Source: UBA2137 sp050251555
Lineage (GTDB): Bacteria > Pseudomonadota > Alphaproteobacteria > Micavibrionales > Micavibrionaceae
Assembly: GCA_050251555.1 (NCBI GenBank)
Contig: JBFWMN010000062.1
Span: forward strand, 1-10,155
Reading direction: 5' to 3'
Length of the DNA stretch: 10,155 bases
Shown: positions 1-5,873 of the stretch, in pieces
Numbering within the stretch: position 1 is the stretch's first letter
Layout of the letters: every line of letters begins with the position of its first letter
The notes under the pieces: model-generated
Databases searched by the model: none
Told to the model about the DNA's origin: nothing
Seen by the model: the letters and a program-made list of their open reading frames with translations, nothing else
Program-made: the position numbers and the translations under genes

Positions 1-95
1 ACTTCTCGACCACTTCCGGCAACATCACCGATGACATCATCATGCGTTACCTCGATCGACATACCCACAAGGATGGCTTCAGCCCCGCCCCATGA
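1..95 (+). CDS. C-terminal end of an IS200/IS605-type transposase (TnpA), cut by window edge
   Basis: An open frame runs from the left edge (first full codon at 3) to TGA at 93-95 and encodes 30 residues containing TSGNITDDIIMRYLDRH. The pattern (small residues, GN-[IV]-T-D, then a helix with I..YL) resembles the C-terminal end of Y1 (HUH) TnpA transposases of the IS200/IS605 family, which cut single-stranded DNA at subterminal hairpins. The catalytic HUH and Tyr residues lie outside the window, so activity cannot be judged. A 6-bp hairpin follows within a few bases of the stop, as expected for the right end of such an element. Family assignment is from memory of the consensus and rests on few residues. 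Confidence 0.5.
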   Translation, partial: FSTTSGNITDDIIMRYLDRHTHKDGFSPAP

Positions 96-99
96 TCCT

Positions 100-115
100 A
101 CCGGCGTCAGCCGGT
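100..115 (+). repeat. Hairpin, possible right-end structure of the IS200/IS605-type element
   Basis: ACCGGC, loop GTCA, GCCGGT: a perfect 6-bp stem with a tetraloop, five bases after the TnpA stop. IS200/IS605 elements carry subterminal imperfect palindromes recognised by TnpA; position and size fit. There is no U-tract, so it is not a good intrinsic terminator. A second small palindrome (CCTCT-A-AGAGG) lies near 146-156. The exact element end cannot be set from one copy. Confidence 0.35.
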
Positions 116-193
116 CAGTCATTCAGAAGGGCTTCCCACCCCTCCAAAACCTCTAAGAGGCGGTTCGAACTTTCTCCCCTGAGGTCCGCCATT

Positions 194-228
194 AAAAAAA
201 AAGGGACAGAAAAATCTGTCCCTTTTTT
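194..228 (-). terminator. Strong intrinsic terminator, usable from both strands
   Basis: GGGACAGA (203-210), loop AAAA, TCTGTCCC (215-222): a perfect 8-bp stem flanked by nine A's on the left and six T's on the right. On the minus strand this gives a hairpin followed by a long U-tract, 27 nt after the stop codon of the nuclease-like gene, so it most likely ends the RT-nuclease operon. It could also stop plus-strand transcription from the transposase. GGGACAG/CTGTCCC hairpins also occur as REP-like repeats near Y1 transposases in other genomes, so a repeat origin is possible. Confidence 0.8.
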
Positions 229-249
229 AATGCGCATAAGCCTTAAGAC

Positions 250-933
250 TCATCTAGAAATACCACTATGACCTAAAGATGATAAAAATTTCTGCTGTAT
301 ATCCATTATCCCTGAAGCTGAAGTGTCATAAACGAATTCTTCTATAGTAGACGCATGATAGACACCTCTTCGGGCATTCATTATACAAATATGTTTGATG
401 GATGCTTTTTTCGAAAAAGAATCTAAAAGAAAATACGTAATCAATTGTCTAAAGTCAGTAGCTCTAAATCCTCTATCGACTGATTTGATCTCAATTAAAC
501 AGTCGCGTATTTGTATATCCCCACTGGACTTCATTAAAGAGCCACACCCAATAAATGAAGGATCAAAACAAGGCTCAATACTTTTCCCGCCTAAATTCTC
601 CAACATACCCCATAGCCGCCGAGCAAGGGTTATCGCACAACTTATTTCTTGCTTATCTAATTCTTTTTTATCATCTACAACGCCCGGCAAACCGCTTAGC
701 CTCTTTCTGGCCTCTATGTACGCATTAGAAACATTGCCATTTTTTTCTTTAGCCAAACAAAATGCCACCTCAGAGACAAGAGCGCTTCTCGCTGCGCTTA
801 CCTCCCAGCCCATTTCATCATAAACTCTTTTGTAGGCACCAGAATTAATAACGCGTATATATCCCTCTAAAGCAGGGAAGCAACTGTCCCAGAAGCTAGA
901 ATAAGATGAAGTAAACTGTGAAACGGTAATCAT
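250..933 (-). CDS. PD-(D/E)xK nuclease-like protein partnered with a reverse transcriptase
   Basis: A 227-residue protein, start ATG at 933-931, which overlaps the TGA stop of the upstream reverse transcriptase (ATGA), so translation is probably coupled. Residues 138-167 look like a PD-(D/E)xK nuclease core: GD139, then E148-I-K150 after eight residues on a hydrophobic strand (CLIEIK), then D160-FRQ163-L-x-x-Y167, which matches the Q-x3-Y helix motif seen in RecB-like members of this fold. A strand with R188-R189-G190 follows (ICIMNARRGVYHA), as in related nucleases. The N-terminal ~120 residues are mostly helical and unrecognised. No signal peptide or membrane segment. By family it should be a metal-dependent DNA or RNA nuclease; its target is unknown. 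Gene order suggests it is the effector or processing partner of the RT. The fold assignment is inferred from motifs only. Confidence 0.7.
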   Translation of the reverse strand: MITVSQFTSSYSSFWDSCFPALEGYIRVINSGAYKRVYDEMGWEVSAARSALVSEVAFCLAKEKNGNVSNAYIEARKRLSGLPGVVDDKKELDKQEISCAITLARRLWGMLENLGGKSIEPCFDPSFIGCGSLMKSSGDIQIRDCLIEIKSVDRGFRATDFRQLITYFLLDSFSKKASIKHICIMNARRGVYHASTIEEFVYDTSASGIMDIQQKFLSSLGHSGISR

Positions 934-2510
934 ATTAACTCTTGTGGATTACAGTTTTCCATTGCCTTTTTGGTGAACTTTTCAAACTCGCTAAAATTTT
1001 GAGCTTGGCGCCAATGTTTGCCCTCGTCTCCTAAGCCATAGGATGCAGATAACATAGCTCGTTTCACCCAAGGCGTTTGCCCTGAAACCCTATTTTTGTA
1101 ATCAGAAAGGTGGTTCCATCCCCCTCTGGCAATAAAGCCAATTATCACGTCCCTTTTTAATAAGTCAGATCCATTTACAAGCCAATTAGTGAAAATTGAA
1201 TCGACTATATAATCATTACTATCAGCAATGATTTTGATTGCGTAACATTTGTGTGCGTCAAGAGCCATTAAGTACGACCCCTCCGAGATTAAAGAAAGAA
1301 GCTTATTTATAACTGCTTCTTTTTCCTTATCTGAAAAATCACCTTTTAAATAATATAAAACTATAAGTAACTGGGAAAAAACAGGATAAAGAAGATGTAC
1401 ATTATCCATAAGAGTAATAATAGCTTGCTCCCTTACTTTTCCTTTAGTTACTCTCAACGCTTTAATTAGTTTTGATATTGTTGGGCCATGTGTTTGTGAC
1501 TTATTAAGCTCCTCATTCAGTAGAGACAAAAAATCAATAGAATCAAGGGAATTCTTTAATGCTTCATAATCTTCTTCTGCGGTTGAAGAATACGGATCAT
1601 AATTAAGTGAGAGGCTAAATAGTCGCTCTCTATCATTCATTGGTTTAGCATCGGGCTTCAAGTGAGTTGGAAATGTAATAACAAATTCTTGGCAGGACAT
1701 AATCCTTGTTTTGCTTTTCTGCAAACTGAGGCCTTGGTTTAAAATCAATAACTCAGATAGCTGTTGAATAGCTCTATATGCTTCCTGCTCAGAATCTGCA
1801 AAGATATGGTAATCATCTACAAATCTGCAAAATGAAATTCCTCGAGCTCTTAAAAGGTGATCAATTTGATCTAAAACCAATTCAGCTATAACTCTAGCTG
1901 CAGGCCCTCCCACAGGCACGCCATATGAAGTGCCTAGGCTGAATTTAGATAATAATTTTAGTATGTTAATCGGTATGTTTGTTGAACACACTCTCTCTAG
2001 AGCATTTTGAATGCGGTGGTGATATATTCGCCTATAAAACTCAGAAATATCTGTAACCACTACGAAAGACTTATTTTGAGCACGCTCAAAAGACTCCCTC
2101 ATAAAACTATGCCATCCCCAATCAGGTAGAAATAAAGAATCACTATCTTTGTCAGGGTTAAATCTATACGAGTGAACCGACTTATCTTCAGAAGGTAATC
2201 GAGCGCCCTCTATGTCTTTCCCATGCCTTATAATTGCCGATAGTAAATAGGAGTTCCAAAACGGATCAATTTGAGTAACCCACCTATATCCATTGTAACC
2301 GGCTGGCACCAATGTGCTTTCAAATTGAGGACTAGAGTCTTCAAGTTTATTCTTGAAATCTTCTGCTAAATTTTCAACAAGCTTAACAAACTCCTCAGGA
2401 TTTTTCCTGATGAGGATGTTCTCAAAAGAGTATGGCAAAACATCTGTATCACCGTGCGAAATAACATTTCTTACAGCTCTTGAGACATTATGTTTAAAAA
2501 TTTCAGGCAT
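930..2510 (-). CDS. Reverse transcriptase of the UG/Abi (defence-associated) type with helical C-terminal domain
   Basis: A 526-residue RNA-directed DNA polymerase. Visible RT motifs: VVTDISEFYRRIYHH (151-165, motif A, D154), GVPVGGPAARV (197-207, motif B), FVDDY (230-234, motif C, catalytic D232 and D233), GLSLQKSKTRI (260-270, motif D). The region before motif A (SYRF, W..F) resembles non-mobile RTs of the 'unknown group'/Abi families, many of which protect against phage. Residues ~310-520 have no maturase or HNH domain but a run of helix pairs resembling the HEAT-like (alphaRep) tails of AbiK-type RTs. Start ATG 2510-2508 is preceded by AGGA eight bases upstream (2522-2519), fixing the start. 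It is the first gene of a two-gene operon with the nuclease. I see no retron msr-msd and no group II intron parts. The exact UG subgroup cannot be told by eye. Confidence 0.88.
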   Translation of the reverse strand: MPEIFKHNVSRAVRNVISHGDTDVLPYSFENILIRKNPEEFVKLVENLAEDFKNKLEDSSPQFESTLVPAGYNGYRWVTQIDPFWNSYLLSAIIRHGKDIEGARLPSEDKSVHSYRFNPDKDSDSLFLPDWGWHSFMRESFERAQNKSFVVVTDISEFYRRIYHHRIQNALERVCSTNIPINILKLLSKFSLGTSYGVPVGGPAARVIAELVLDQIDHLLRARGISFCRFVDDYHIFADSEQEAYRAIQQLSELLILNQGLSLQKSKTRIMSCQEFVITFPTHLKPDAKPMNDRERLFSLSLNYDPYSSTAEEDYEALKNSLDSIDFLSLLNEELNKSQTHGPTISKLIKALRVTKGKVREQAIITLMDNVHLLYPVFSQLLIVLYYLKGDFSDKEKEAVINKLLSLISEGSYLMALDAHKCYAIKIIADSNDYIVDSIFTNWLVNGSDLLKRDVIIGFIARGGWNHLSDYKNRVSGQTPWVKRAMLSASYGLGDEGKHWRQAQNFSEFEKFTKKAMENCNPQELI

Positions 2511-2593
2511 TTTTATAGTCCTATAACTCCAACTTTAACGGGAAATATGCTATATGATAAACAAGATGCTATGAAGTTTTTTATTCAAAAATT
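2511..2593 (-). promoter_or_regulatory. Leader and probable promoter region of the RT-nuclease operon
   Basis: An 83-bp AT-rich spacer between the RT start and the duplicated leader. It holds the RT ribosome binding site (AGGA on the minus strand, 2522-2519) and must hold the promoter. TATCAT (+ strand ATGATA, 2554-2559) is a possible -10, but I find no good -35 at 17 bp. The 7-mer ATGCTAT occurs twice in direct orientation (2547-2553 and 2566-2572), which could be an operator. The space is too short for a large ncRNA of the kind found beside some defence RTs. Confidence 0.4.
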
Positions 2594-2666
2594 TTCCGCG
2601 TGACAAAGGGGTGGGGGATCGCGGAAGATGGCGGGACAACACTCAACATATAAGAACATTTACTCC
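2594..2666 (+). repeat. Leader repeat, copy 1 (upstream of the DUF983 gene)
   Basis: The first 46 nt (2594-2639) match 3041-3086 at 40 of 46 positions. Both copies keep a 7-bp inverted repeat, TTCCGCG (2594-2600) and CGCGGAA (2620-2626), with a G-rich spacer. After the core, similarity is looser (CTCA...ATAAG), but both copies lead to an ATG at nearly the same distance (+73 here, +74 in copy 2). This copy begins exactly where the AT-rich island ends. It could be a protein-binding site, an RNA hairpin in the 5' leader, or a plain duplication. Confidence 0.75.
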
Positions 2667-3050
2667 ATGCCGACCCACACACCCATGTCCGTATCCAAAC
2701 GCTCCGTTTTATGGCGCGGGCTTCGCAAGAGTTGCCCGAATTGTGGCGAGGGTAAATTATTCACGGGCTATATCAAACAGGTTGAGAACTGTTCATGTTG
2801 CGGTGAGGATATCGGTCATATCCGCGCCGATGACGGCCCTGCCTGGCTGACGATTTTAATAACGGGACATATTATCGCGCCTCTTATCGGCTTTTTTGCC
2901 CTTTATGATTTCAACCCCGAATGGCTGGCCGTTGTAAGCCCACTGGTTTTAGCCTGTATCATTATGTTTTTTCTGCTGCCGCCCGCCAAAGGATTATTTA
3001 TTGCCGCCCTCTGGCTCATGTCACAGAAAAAAGTAAGAAATTCCGCGTGA
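2667..3050 (+). CDS. DUF983 family zinc-ribbon membrane protein
   Basis: A 127-residue protein from ATG 2667. It has a cysteine motif, CPNCGEGKLF, then C-S-CC about 16 residues later (putative zinc ribbon), the DUF983 signature ADDGPAWLTILITGHI, and two hydrophobic segments (the first inside the signature region, the second around VVSPLVLACIIMFFLLPP). DUF983 proteins are small inner-membrane proteins found widely in Alphaproteobacteria, often near cytochrome oxidase genes; their biochemical role is not established. An upstream ATG at 2628 is in frame but lies inside the leader repeat and is changed to ATA in copy 2. ATG 2667 matches the SulP start in the other copy, and the first residues agree (MPTHTP here, MLPTHFTP there), so 2667 is preferred; ATG 2685 remains possible. 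No clear Shine-Dalgarno precedes it. The stop TGA lies within leader copy 2. Confidence 0.88.
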   Translation: MPTHTPMSVSKRSVLWRGLRKSCPNCGEGKLFTGYIKQVENCSCCGEDIGHIRADDGPAWLTILITGHIIAPLIGFFALYDFNPEWLAVVSPLVLACIIMFFLLPPAKGLFIAALWLMSQKKVRNSA

Positions 3051-3114
3051 CAAAAGGGTGGGCAATCGCGGAAGATAACGGGGCAAGTCTCACTCCCACA
3101 TAAGCGCGCCCCCC
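3041..3114 (+). repeat. Leader repeat, copy 2 (upstream of the SulP gene)
   Basis: Second copy of the 46-nt core (3041-3086) with the inverted repeat TTCCGCG (3041-3047) and CGCGGAA (3067-3073) at the same 26-nt spacing as copy 1. It overlaps the last codons and TGA stop of the DUF983 gene and ends at the SulP start codon. The inverted repeat is fully conserved while the differences fall in the spacer and flank, which suggests constraint on the hairpin or operator, although six differences are too few to prove it. Confidence 0.75.
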
Positions 3115-4755
3115 ATGCTCCCCACGCATTTTACACCGAAAATCGTCACTGTTCTTAAAGAAGGCTATGATTTTGCCCGTTTCAAAGGCGATATCATTGC
3201 GGGCTTAACGGTCGCGATTGTCGCCCTGCCCTTAGCGATGGCACTGGCGATTGCCTCGGGTACCTCGCCCGACAAAGGTCTTGTTACGGCTGTTATTGCG
3301 GGCTTTCTGATCTCGGCTTTAGGCGGGTCACGCGTCCAGATCGGCGGGCCGACAGGCGCGTTTGTCGTGGTGGTTTACGGGATTATTGCCGCGCACGGGT
3401 TTGACGGGCTGGTGCTGGCCACGCTTATGGCAGGTGTCATCTTGCTGGTGGCGGGCTATGCGCGCATGGGCCAGCTTATCAAATTCATTCCCTACCCTGT
3501 CATTACCGGCTTTACGGCAGGGATTGCGGTGATTATTGCCTCTTCTCAAGTCAAAGATTTCTTCGGACTGACAATCGATAAAGTTCCTGCCGATTTTATT
3601 CCCAAATGGGAGAGCTACGTCACGCATTTCGGCAGTCTGCAATGGGCGGCATTGATGATCGGGGGACTGGCCCTTTTCATCATCATCGTCTTGCGCCGTC
3701 TGGCCCCGAAAGTGCCGGGCTATATTCTCGCCGTGATCGTCTGCTCGGGCCTTGCCGCGGCCTTTCATTTACCCGTTGAGACCATCGGCACGCGCTTTCC
3801 CGATTTGCCTGCGGGGTTGCCCATCCCGCATTTCCCCGACTGGAGCTTGGAGAAAGCGCGGGAACTCATCCCCGCAGCCTTTACCATTGCTTTTCTGGCA
3901 GGGATTGAGGCCTTGCTCTCTGCCGTTGTTGCCGACGGTATGACGGGATATAAGCATCGCCCCTCGCAAGAACTCATCGGACAAGGCTTTGCCAATATCG
4001 CCTCCAGCCTCTTTGGCGGCTTACCCGCAACGGGCGCGATTGCGCGCACTGCCACCAATATCAAGTCCGGCGGGCAAACACCTTTTGCGGGGATCTTCCA
4101 TGCCGTTTTCCTACTGCTTTTCATGTTATTTGCCATGGATCTTGTCGCCTATATTCCGATGCCCGTGCTGGCGGCGATTTTGTTTGTCGTCGCATGGGGT
4201 ATGAGCGAGATGCACCATTTCATCCGCATCTTTAAAATCTCTGCCTCAGACCGTGTGATTTTGGTGCTCACTTTCTTGCTGACCGTTTTGGTTGACCTCA
4301 CTGTTGCCATCGGGGTGGGGGTCACGCTTGCCTCACTTCTCTTCATGCGGAATATGTCGCGTACGGTCGAGATCAAAAGCCAGAAAAATGACATCAAAGA
4401 AGATGAAACACAGCGCCTGAACTTGCCCCAAGGGGTTGAGGTGTTTCAGATTAACGGCCCGCTGTTCTTCGGTGTGGCCTCGGAGCTTCTCGAGACACTG
4501 AAAACGATGGGACAGATGCCGCGCATCCTGATTTTACGCATGCGCTATGTCCCGTATCTGGATACGTCGGGCGAACATATTCTGGATGATCTCATTCGCC
4601 AGTGCCGCGCCCGTGGCACAGATGTTATTTTCAGCGCGCTGCAATCCCAGCCCCATGCGGTTTTGAAAAAGGCAGGCCACGCGACAGAAAACGGCATTTA
4701 TTTCGAAGATGATTTCGAAGCCGCTTTGAGCCGCGCCAAAATGCTGCAAGCATGA
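3115..4755 (+). CDS. SulP family inorganic anion transporter with STAS domain
   Basis: A 546-residue inner-membrane permease of the SulP/SLC26 family, which moves sulfate, bicarbonate or related anions. Residues ~20-410 hold the hydrophobic transport domain with family signatures: D26-IIAGLTVAIVALPLAMA, IGGPTGAF (76-83), GIEALLSAVVADGMTG (263-278), then ELIGQG/FGGLPATGAIARTATN (286-315). Residues ~437-545 form a cytoplasmic STAS domain with LDTSG (482-486), the usual regulatory or nucleotide-contact site. Length is typical. The start at 3115 sits at the end of leader copy 2, with no evident Shine-Dalgarno. The stop overlaps the next gene by ATGA, so the DUF167 gene is probably co-translated. 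The substrate cannot be inferred from sequence; there are no sulfur-assimilation or carbonic-anhydrase genes beside it. Confidence 0.95.
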   Translation: MLPTHFTPKIVTVLKEGYDFARFKGDIIAGLTVAIVALPLAMALAIASGTSPDKGLVTAVIAGFLISALGGSRVQIGGPTGAFVVVVYGIIAAHGFDGLVLATLMAGVILLVAGYARMGQLIKFIPYPVITGFTAGIAVIIASSQVKDFFGLTIDKVPADFIPKWESYVTHFGSLQWAALMIGGLALFIIIVLRRLAPKVPGYILAVIVCSGLAAAFHLPVETIGTRFPDLPAGLPIPHFPDWSLEKARELIPAAFTIAFLAGIEALLSAVVADGMTGYKHRPSQELIGQGFANIASSLFGGLPATGAIARTATNIKSGGQTPFAGIFHAVFLLLFMLFAMDLVAYIPMPVLAAILFVVAWGMSEMHHFIRIFKISASDRVILVLTFLLTVLVDLTVAIGVGVTLASLLFMRNMSRTVEIKSQKNDIKEDETQRLNLPQGVEVFQINGPLFFGVASELLETLKTMGQMPRILILRMRYVPYLDTSGEHILDDLIRQCRARGTDVIFSALQSQPHAVLKKAGHATENGIYFEDDFEAALSRAKMLQA

Positions 4756-5006
4756 TGAACGAGAATCAGACCCTCATTCAGGTGCGCGCCACCCCCAAGG
4801 CCAAACAGGAAATGGTCAAGCGCGAGATACGTGAAAATGGCGAGGTGCTTTATAAAATTTATGTGACCGCAGCACCCGAGGACGGCAAAGCCAATAAGGC
4901 TGTCATCGCCCTTCTTGCCAAGGAGCTGGGCATCCCCAAATCACGCCTGACCATCCTGAAAGGTGAAACATCACGGGACAAGATCGTCAGCGTGCGCGAT
5001 ATCTGA
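4752..5006 (+). CDS. DUF167/YggU family protein
   Basis: An 84-residue soluble protein of the YggU/DUF167 family. The family signature is clear: AAPEDGKANKAVIALLAKEL (40-59), followed by GIPKSRLTILKGETSRDKIV (60-79). The family forms a small alpha/beta fold; its function is unknown although it is widely conserved. It begins ATGATG, overlapping the SulP stop by 4 nt; the second ATG at 4755 would be an equally good start, giving 83 residues. Translation is probably coupled to SulP. Nothing in it points to a link with anion transport, so the pairing may be only operonic. Confidence 0.9.
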   Translation: MMNENQTLIQVRATPKAKQEMVKREIRENGEVLYKIYVTAAPEDGKANKAVIALLAKELGIPKSRLTILKGETSRDKIVSVRDI

Positions 5007-5007
5007 A

Positions 5008-5033
5008 GGAACGCGGGAAACGCAACAGGCGTT
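5008..5033 (+). promoter_or_regulatory. Candidate EcfG-type (general stress) promoter
   Basis: GGAAC at 5008-5012 and CGTT at 5030-5033, separated by 17 nt, matching the alphaproteobacterial EcfG/SigT consensus GGAAC-N16-17-CGTT. The element starts two bases after the DUF167 stop. Transcription would begin near 5040, at or just before the ATG at 5042, so the first mRNA codon would be the start codon (leaderless). This would put the 66-residue gene and the sigma/anti-sigma operon under the general stress response. The match is exact at all nine consensus positions but untested. Confidence 0.55.
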
Positions 5034-5041
5034 ATCCTCTC

Positions 5042-5242
5042 ATGGACATTGAACCCGATATCAAAGACTCTATTCTCAACCGTATTCAGGAAGAGGGCAT
5101 GAACGCGAATGATCGCGGGCGCGCCGAAGCGCTGATTGAAAAGCTGTCAGCCGAATATGATATCCCCGAAGAAGTGATTGAACATCTGATTGCCGAGCAT
5201 CAGGCCGGTCATTCGGATATGAATGACAACATGCCCTCTTGA
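5042..5242 (+). CDS. Small acidic helical protein of unknown function (66 residues)
   Basis: I do not recognise this protein. It is soluble, acidic, with two predicted helices (residues ~7-36 and ~42-55) and a polar tail rich in D, N and M. It lacks the NepR motif expected of an EcfG anti-sigma factor, and has no signal peptide, cysteines or membrane segment. It lies 35 bp after DUF167 and 32 bp before the sigma factor, on the same strand, behind the GGAAC/CGTT promoter. Start ATG 5042 has no good Shine-Dalgarno, but would fit a leaderless transcript from that promoter. Coding status is supported by codon use like its neighbours and by tight spacing; a role in the sigma circuit is a guess from position. 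Confidence 0.65.
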   Translation: MDIEPDIKDSILNRIQEEGMNANDRGRAEALIEKLSAEYDIPEEVIEHLIAEHQAGHSDMNDNMPS

Positions 5243-5245
5243 CGG

Positions 5246-5262
5246 GACAGCGCTAGCCTGTC
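5246..5262 (+). other. Small hairpin between the 66-residue gene and the sigma factor
   Basis: GACAG, loop CGCTAGC, CTGTC: a perfect 5-bp stem directly after the upstream stop and 12 nt before the GTG start of the sigma factor. No U-tract follows, so it is not a terminator. It could tune translation or bind a regulator of the sigma gene. Confidence 0.25.
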
Positions 5263-5274
5263 GTAATTGCTCGC

Positions 5275-5853
5275 GTGAAAAGCACCCCTGCCGATAGCAA
5301 CAGTCTGGATACCGAGCTGCAAAGCCTCGTTGTCCGATCGCGTGGAGGTGACAAGCCCGCGTATGAGGCCCTACTCAAGCGCCTTACCCCTTTTTTCCGT
5401 CTGAATGCCGCAAAACTCTGCCGCTCTTACGGCGCACCTGATTTATCCGAAGATATCACGCAAGATGCACTGCTTGCCGTTCACCTGAAGCTCCACACCT
5501 ATGATGAGAGCCTCTCTTTTTTGGCGTGGGCGCGCACGGTTCTGAAACATAAAACCATCGATACGCTCCGCCGCAGGAAAATGCCTACCGTCGACATTGA
5601 CGCCTTTGAGAATTGGGAATTCGGTGAAGATGGCGCGCAAGACGCACAAAATGCGGCGCGTGATCTCGACACGCTTCTGGCCCAGCTCAAGCCCCCTGCG
5701 GGTGAGCTGATCTACGCGCTCAAAGTCGAAGGTGCATCGGTTACTGAACTTGCCAAAGCTCATGATTTAAGCGAAAGCAACGTCAAAGTGCTGATTCACC
5801 GCGGCCTAAAAAAACTCTCCGAGCTTGTAACGGATGAGAAGCCGGTTACGTAA
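5275..5853 (+). CDS. ECF RNA polymerase sigma factor, NrsF/DUF1109-associated (SigF-like)
   Basis: A 192-residue sigma-70 family factor with only regions 2 and 4. Region 2 spans ~25-102, with DITQDALLAVH (60-70; core binding) and FLAWARTVLKHKTIDTLRRR (82-101; -10 recognition). Region 4 spans ~130-183, with the helix-turn-helix SVTELAKAHDLSESNVKVLI (155-174). Start is GTG 5275; there is no in-frame ATG before region 2.4 and an in-frame stop lies at 5254-5256, so GTG (or an ATT at 5266) is the only option; no Shine-Dalgarno is visible, suggesting weak or coupled translation. The next gene, 20 bp on, is a six-segment DUF1109/NrsF-like protein, the cognate anti-sigma type for Caulobacter SigF (ECF16-like group), which responds to heavy metals and oxidative stress. 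Function is inferred from this pairing. Confidence 0.9.
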   Translation: MKSTPADSNSLDTELQSLVVRSRGGDKPAYEALLKRLTPFFRLNAAKLCRSYGAPDLSEDITQDALLAVHLKLHTYDESLSFLAWARTVLKHKTIDTLRRRKMPTVDIDAFENWEFGEDGAQDAQNAARDLDTLLAQLKPPAGELIYALKVEGASVTELAKAHDLSESNVKVLIHRGLKKLSELVTDEKPVT

Positions 5854-5873
5854 AGAATAAAAGAGACCAAACA

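Larger units (their letters stand above)
186..2593. other. AT-rich acquired island carrying the RT-nuclease pair
   Basis: From about 190 to 2593 the sequence is visibly far richer in A and T than everything to the right, with codon choice to match (many AAT, ATT, TTA and AAA codons in the two minus-strand genes). The left border is the transposase tail and terminator; the right border coincides with the start of a duplicated leader at 2594. Composition, gene content and an insertion-sequence remnant beside it all suggest horizontal acquisition. No integrase and no convincing direct repeats bracketing the island were seen, so the mode of entry is unknown. Confidence 0.55.

Noticed and set aside
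160..192. tRNA-like 3' end (GGTTCGAA ... GTCCGCCA) that could be a second att site matching tRNA-Ser
   Set aside because: The T-arm stem does not pair, no matching acceptor 5' strand exists upstream, and alignment to the real tRNA-Ser needs several gaps. Probably chance, but worth an alignment if the far end of the tRNA element is sought.
395..823. 142-codon open frame on the plus strand opposite the nuclease gene
   Set aside because: Fully antisense to the better-supported nuclease gene; no recognisable domain and no ribosome site.
930..2510. Retron or group II intron origin for the RT
   Set aside because: No msr-msd inverted repeats, no room for them in the 83-bp leader, no maturase or HNH domain and no intron domain V. 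The RT motifs fit UG/Abi RTs better.
2628..2666. ATG 2628 as the start of the DUF983 gene
   Set aside because: It lies inside the leader repeat and reads ATA in the second copy. ATG 2667 is at the position equivalent to the SulP start and encodes matching first residues.
5042..5242. 66-residue protein as NepR, the EcfG anti-sigma factor
   Set aside because: Size and promoter fit, but the NepR core (EPVPD-type segment) is absent, and the adjacent sigma factor already has an NrsF-type partner.
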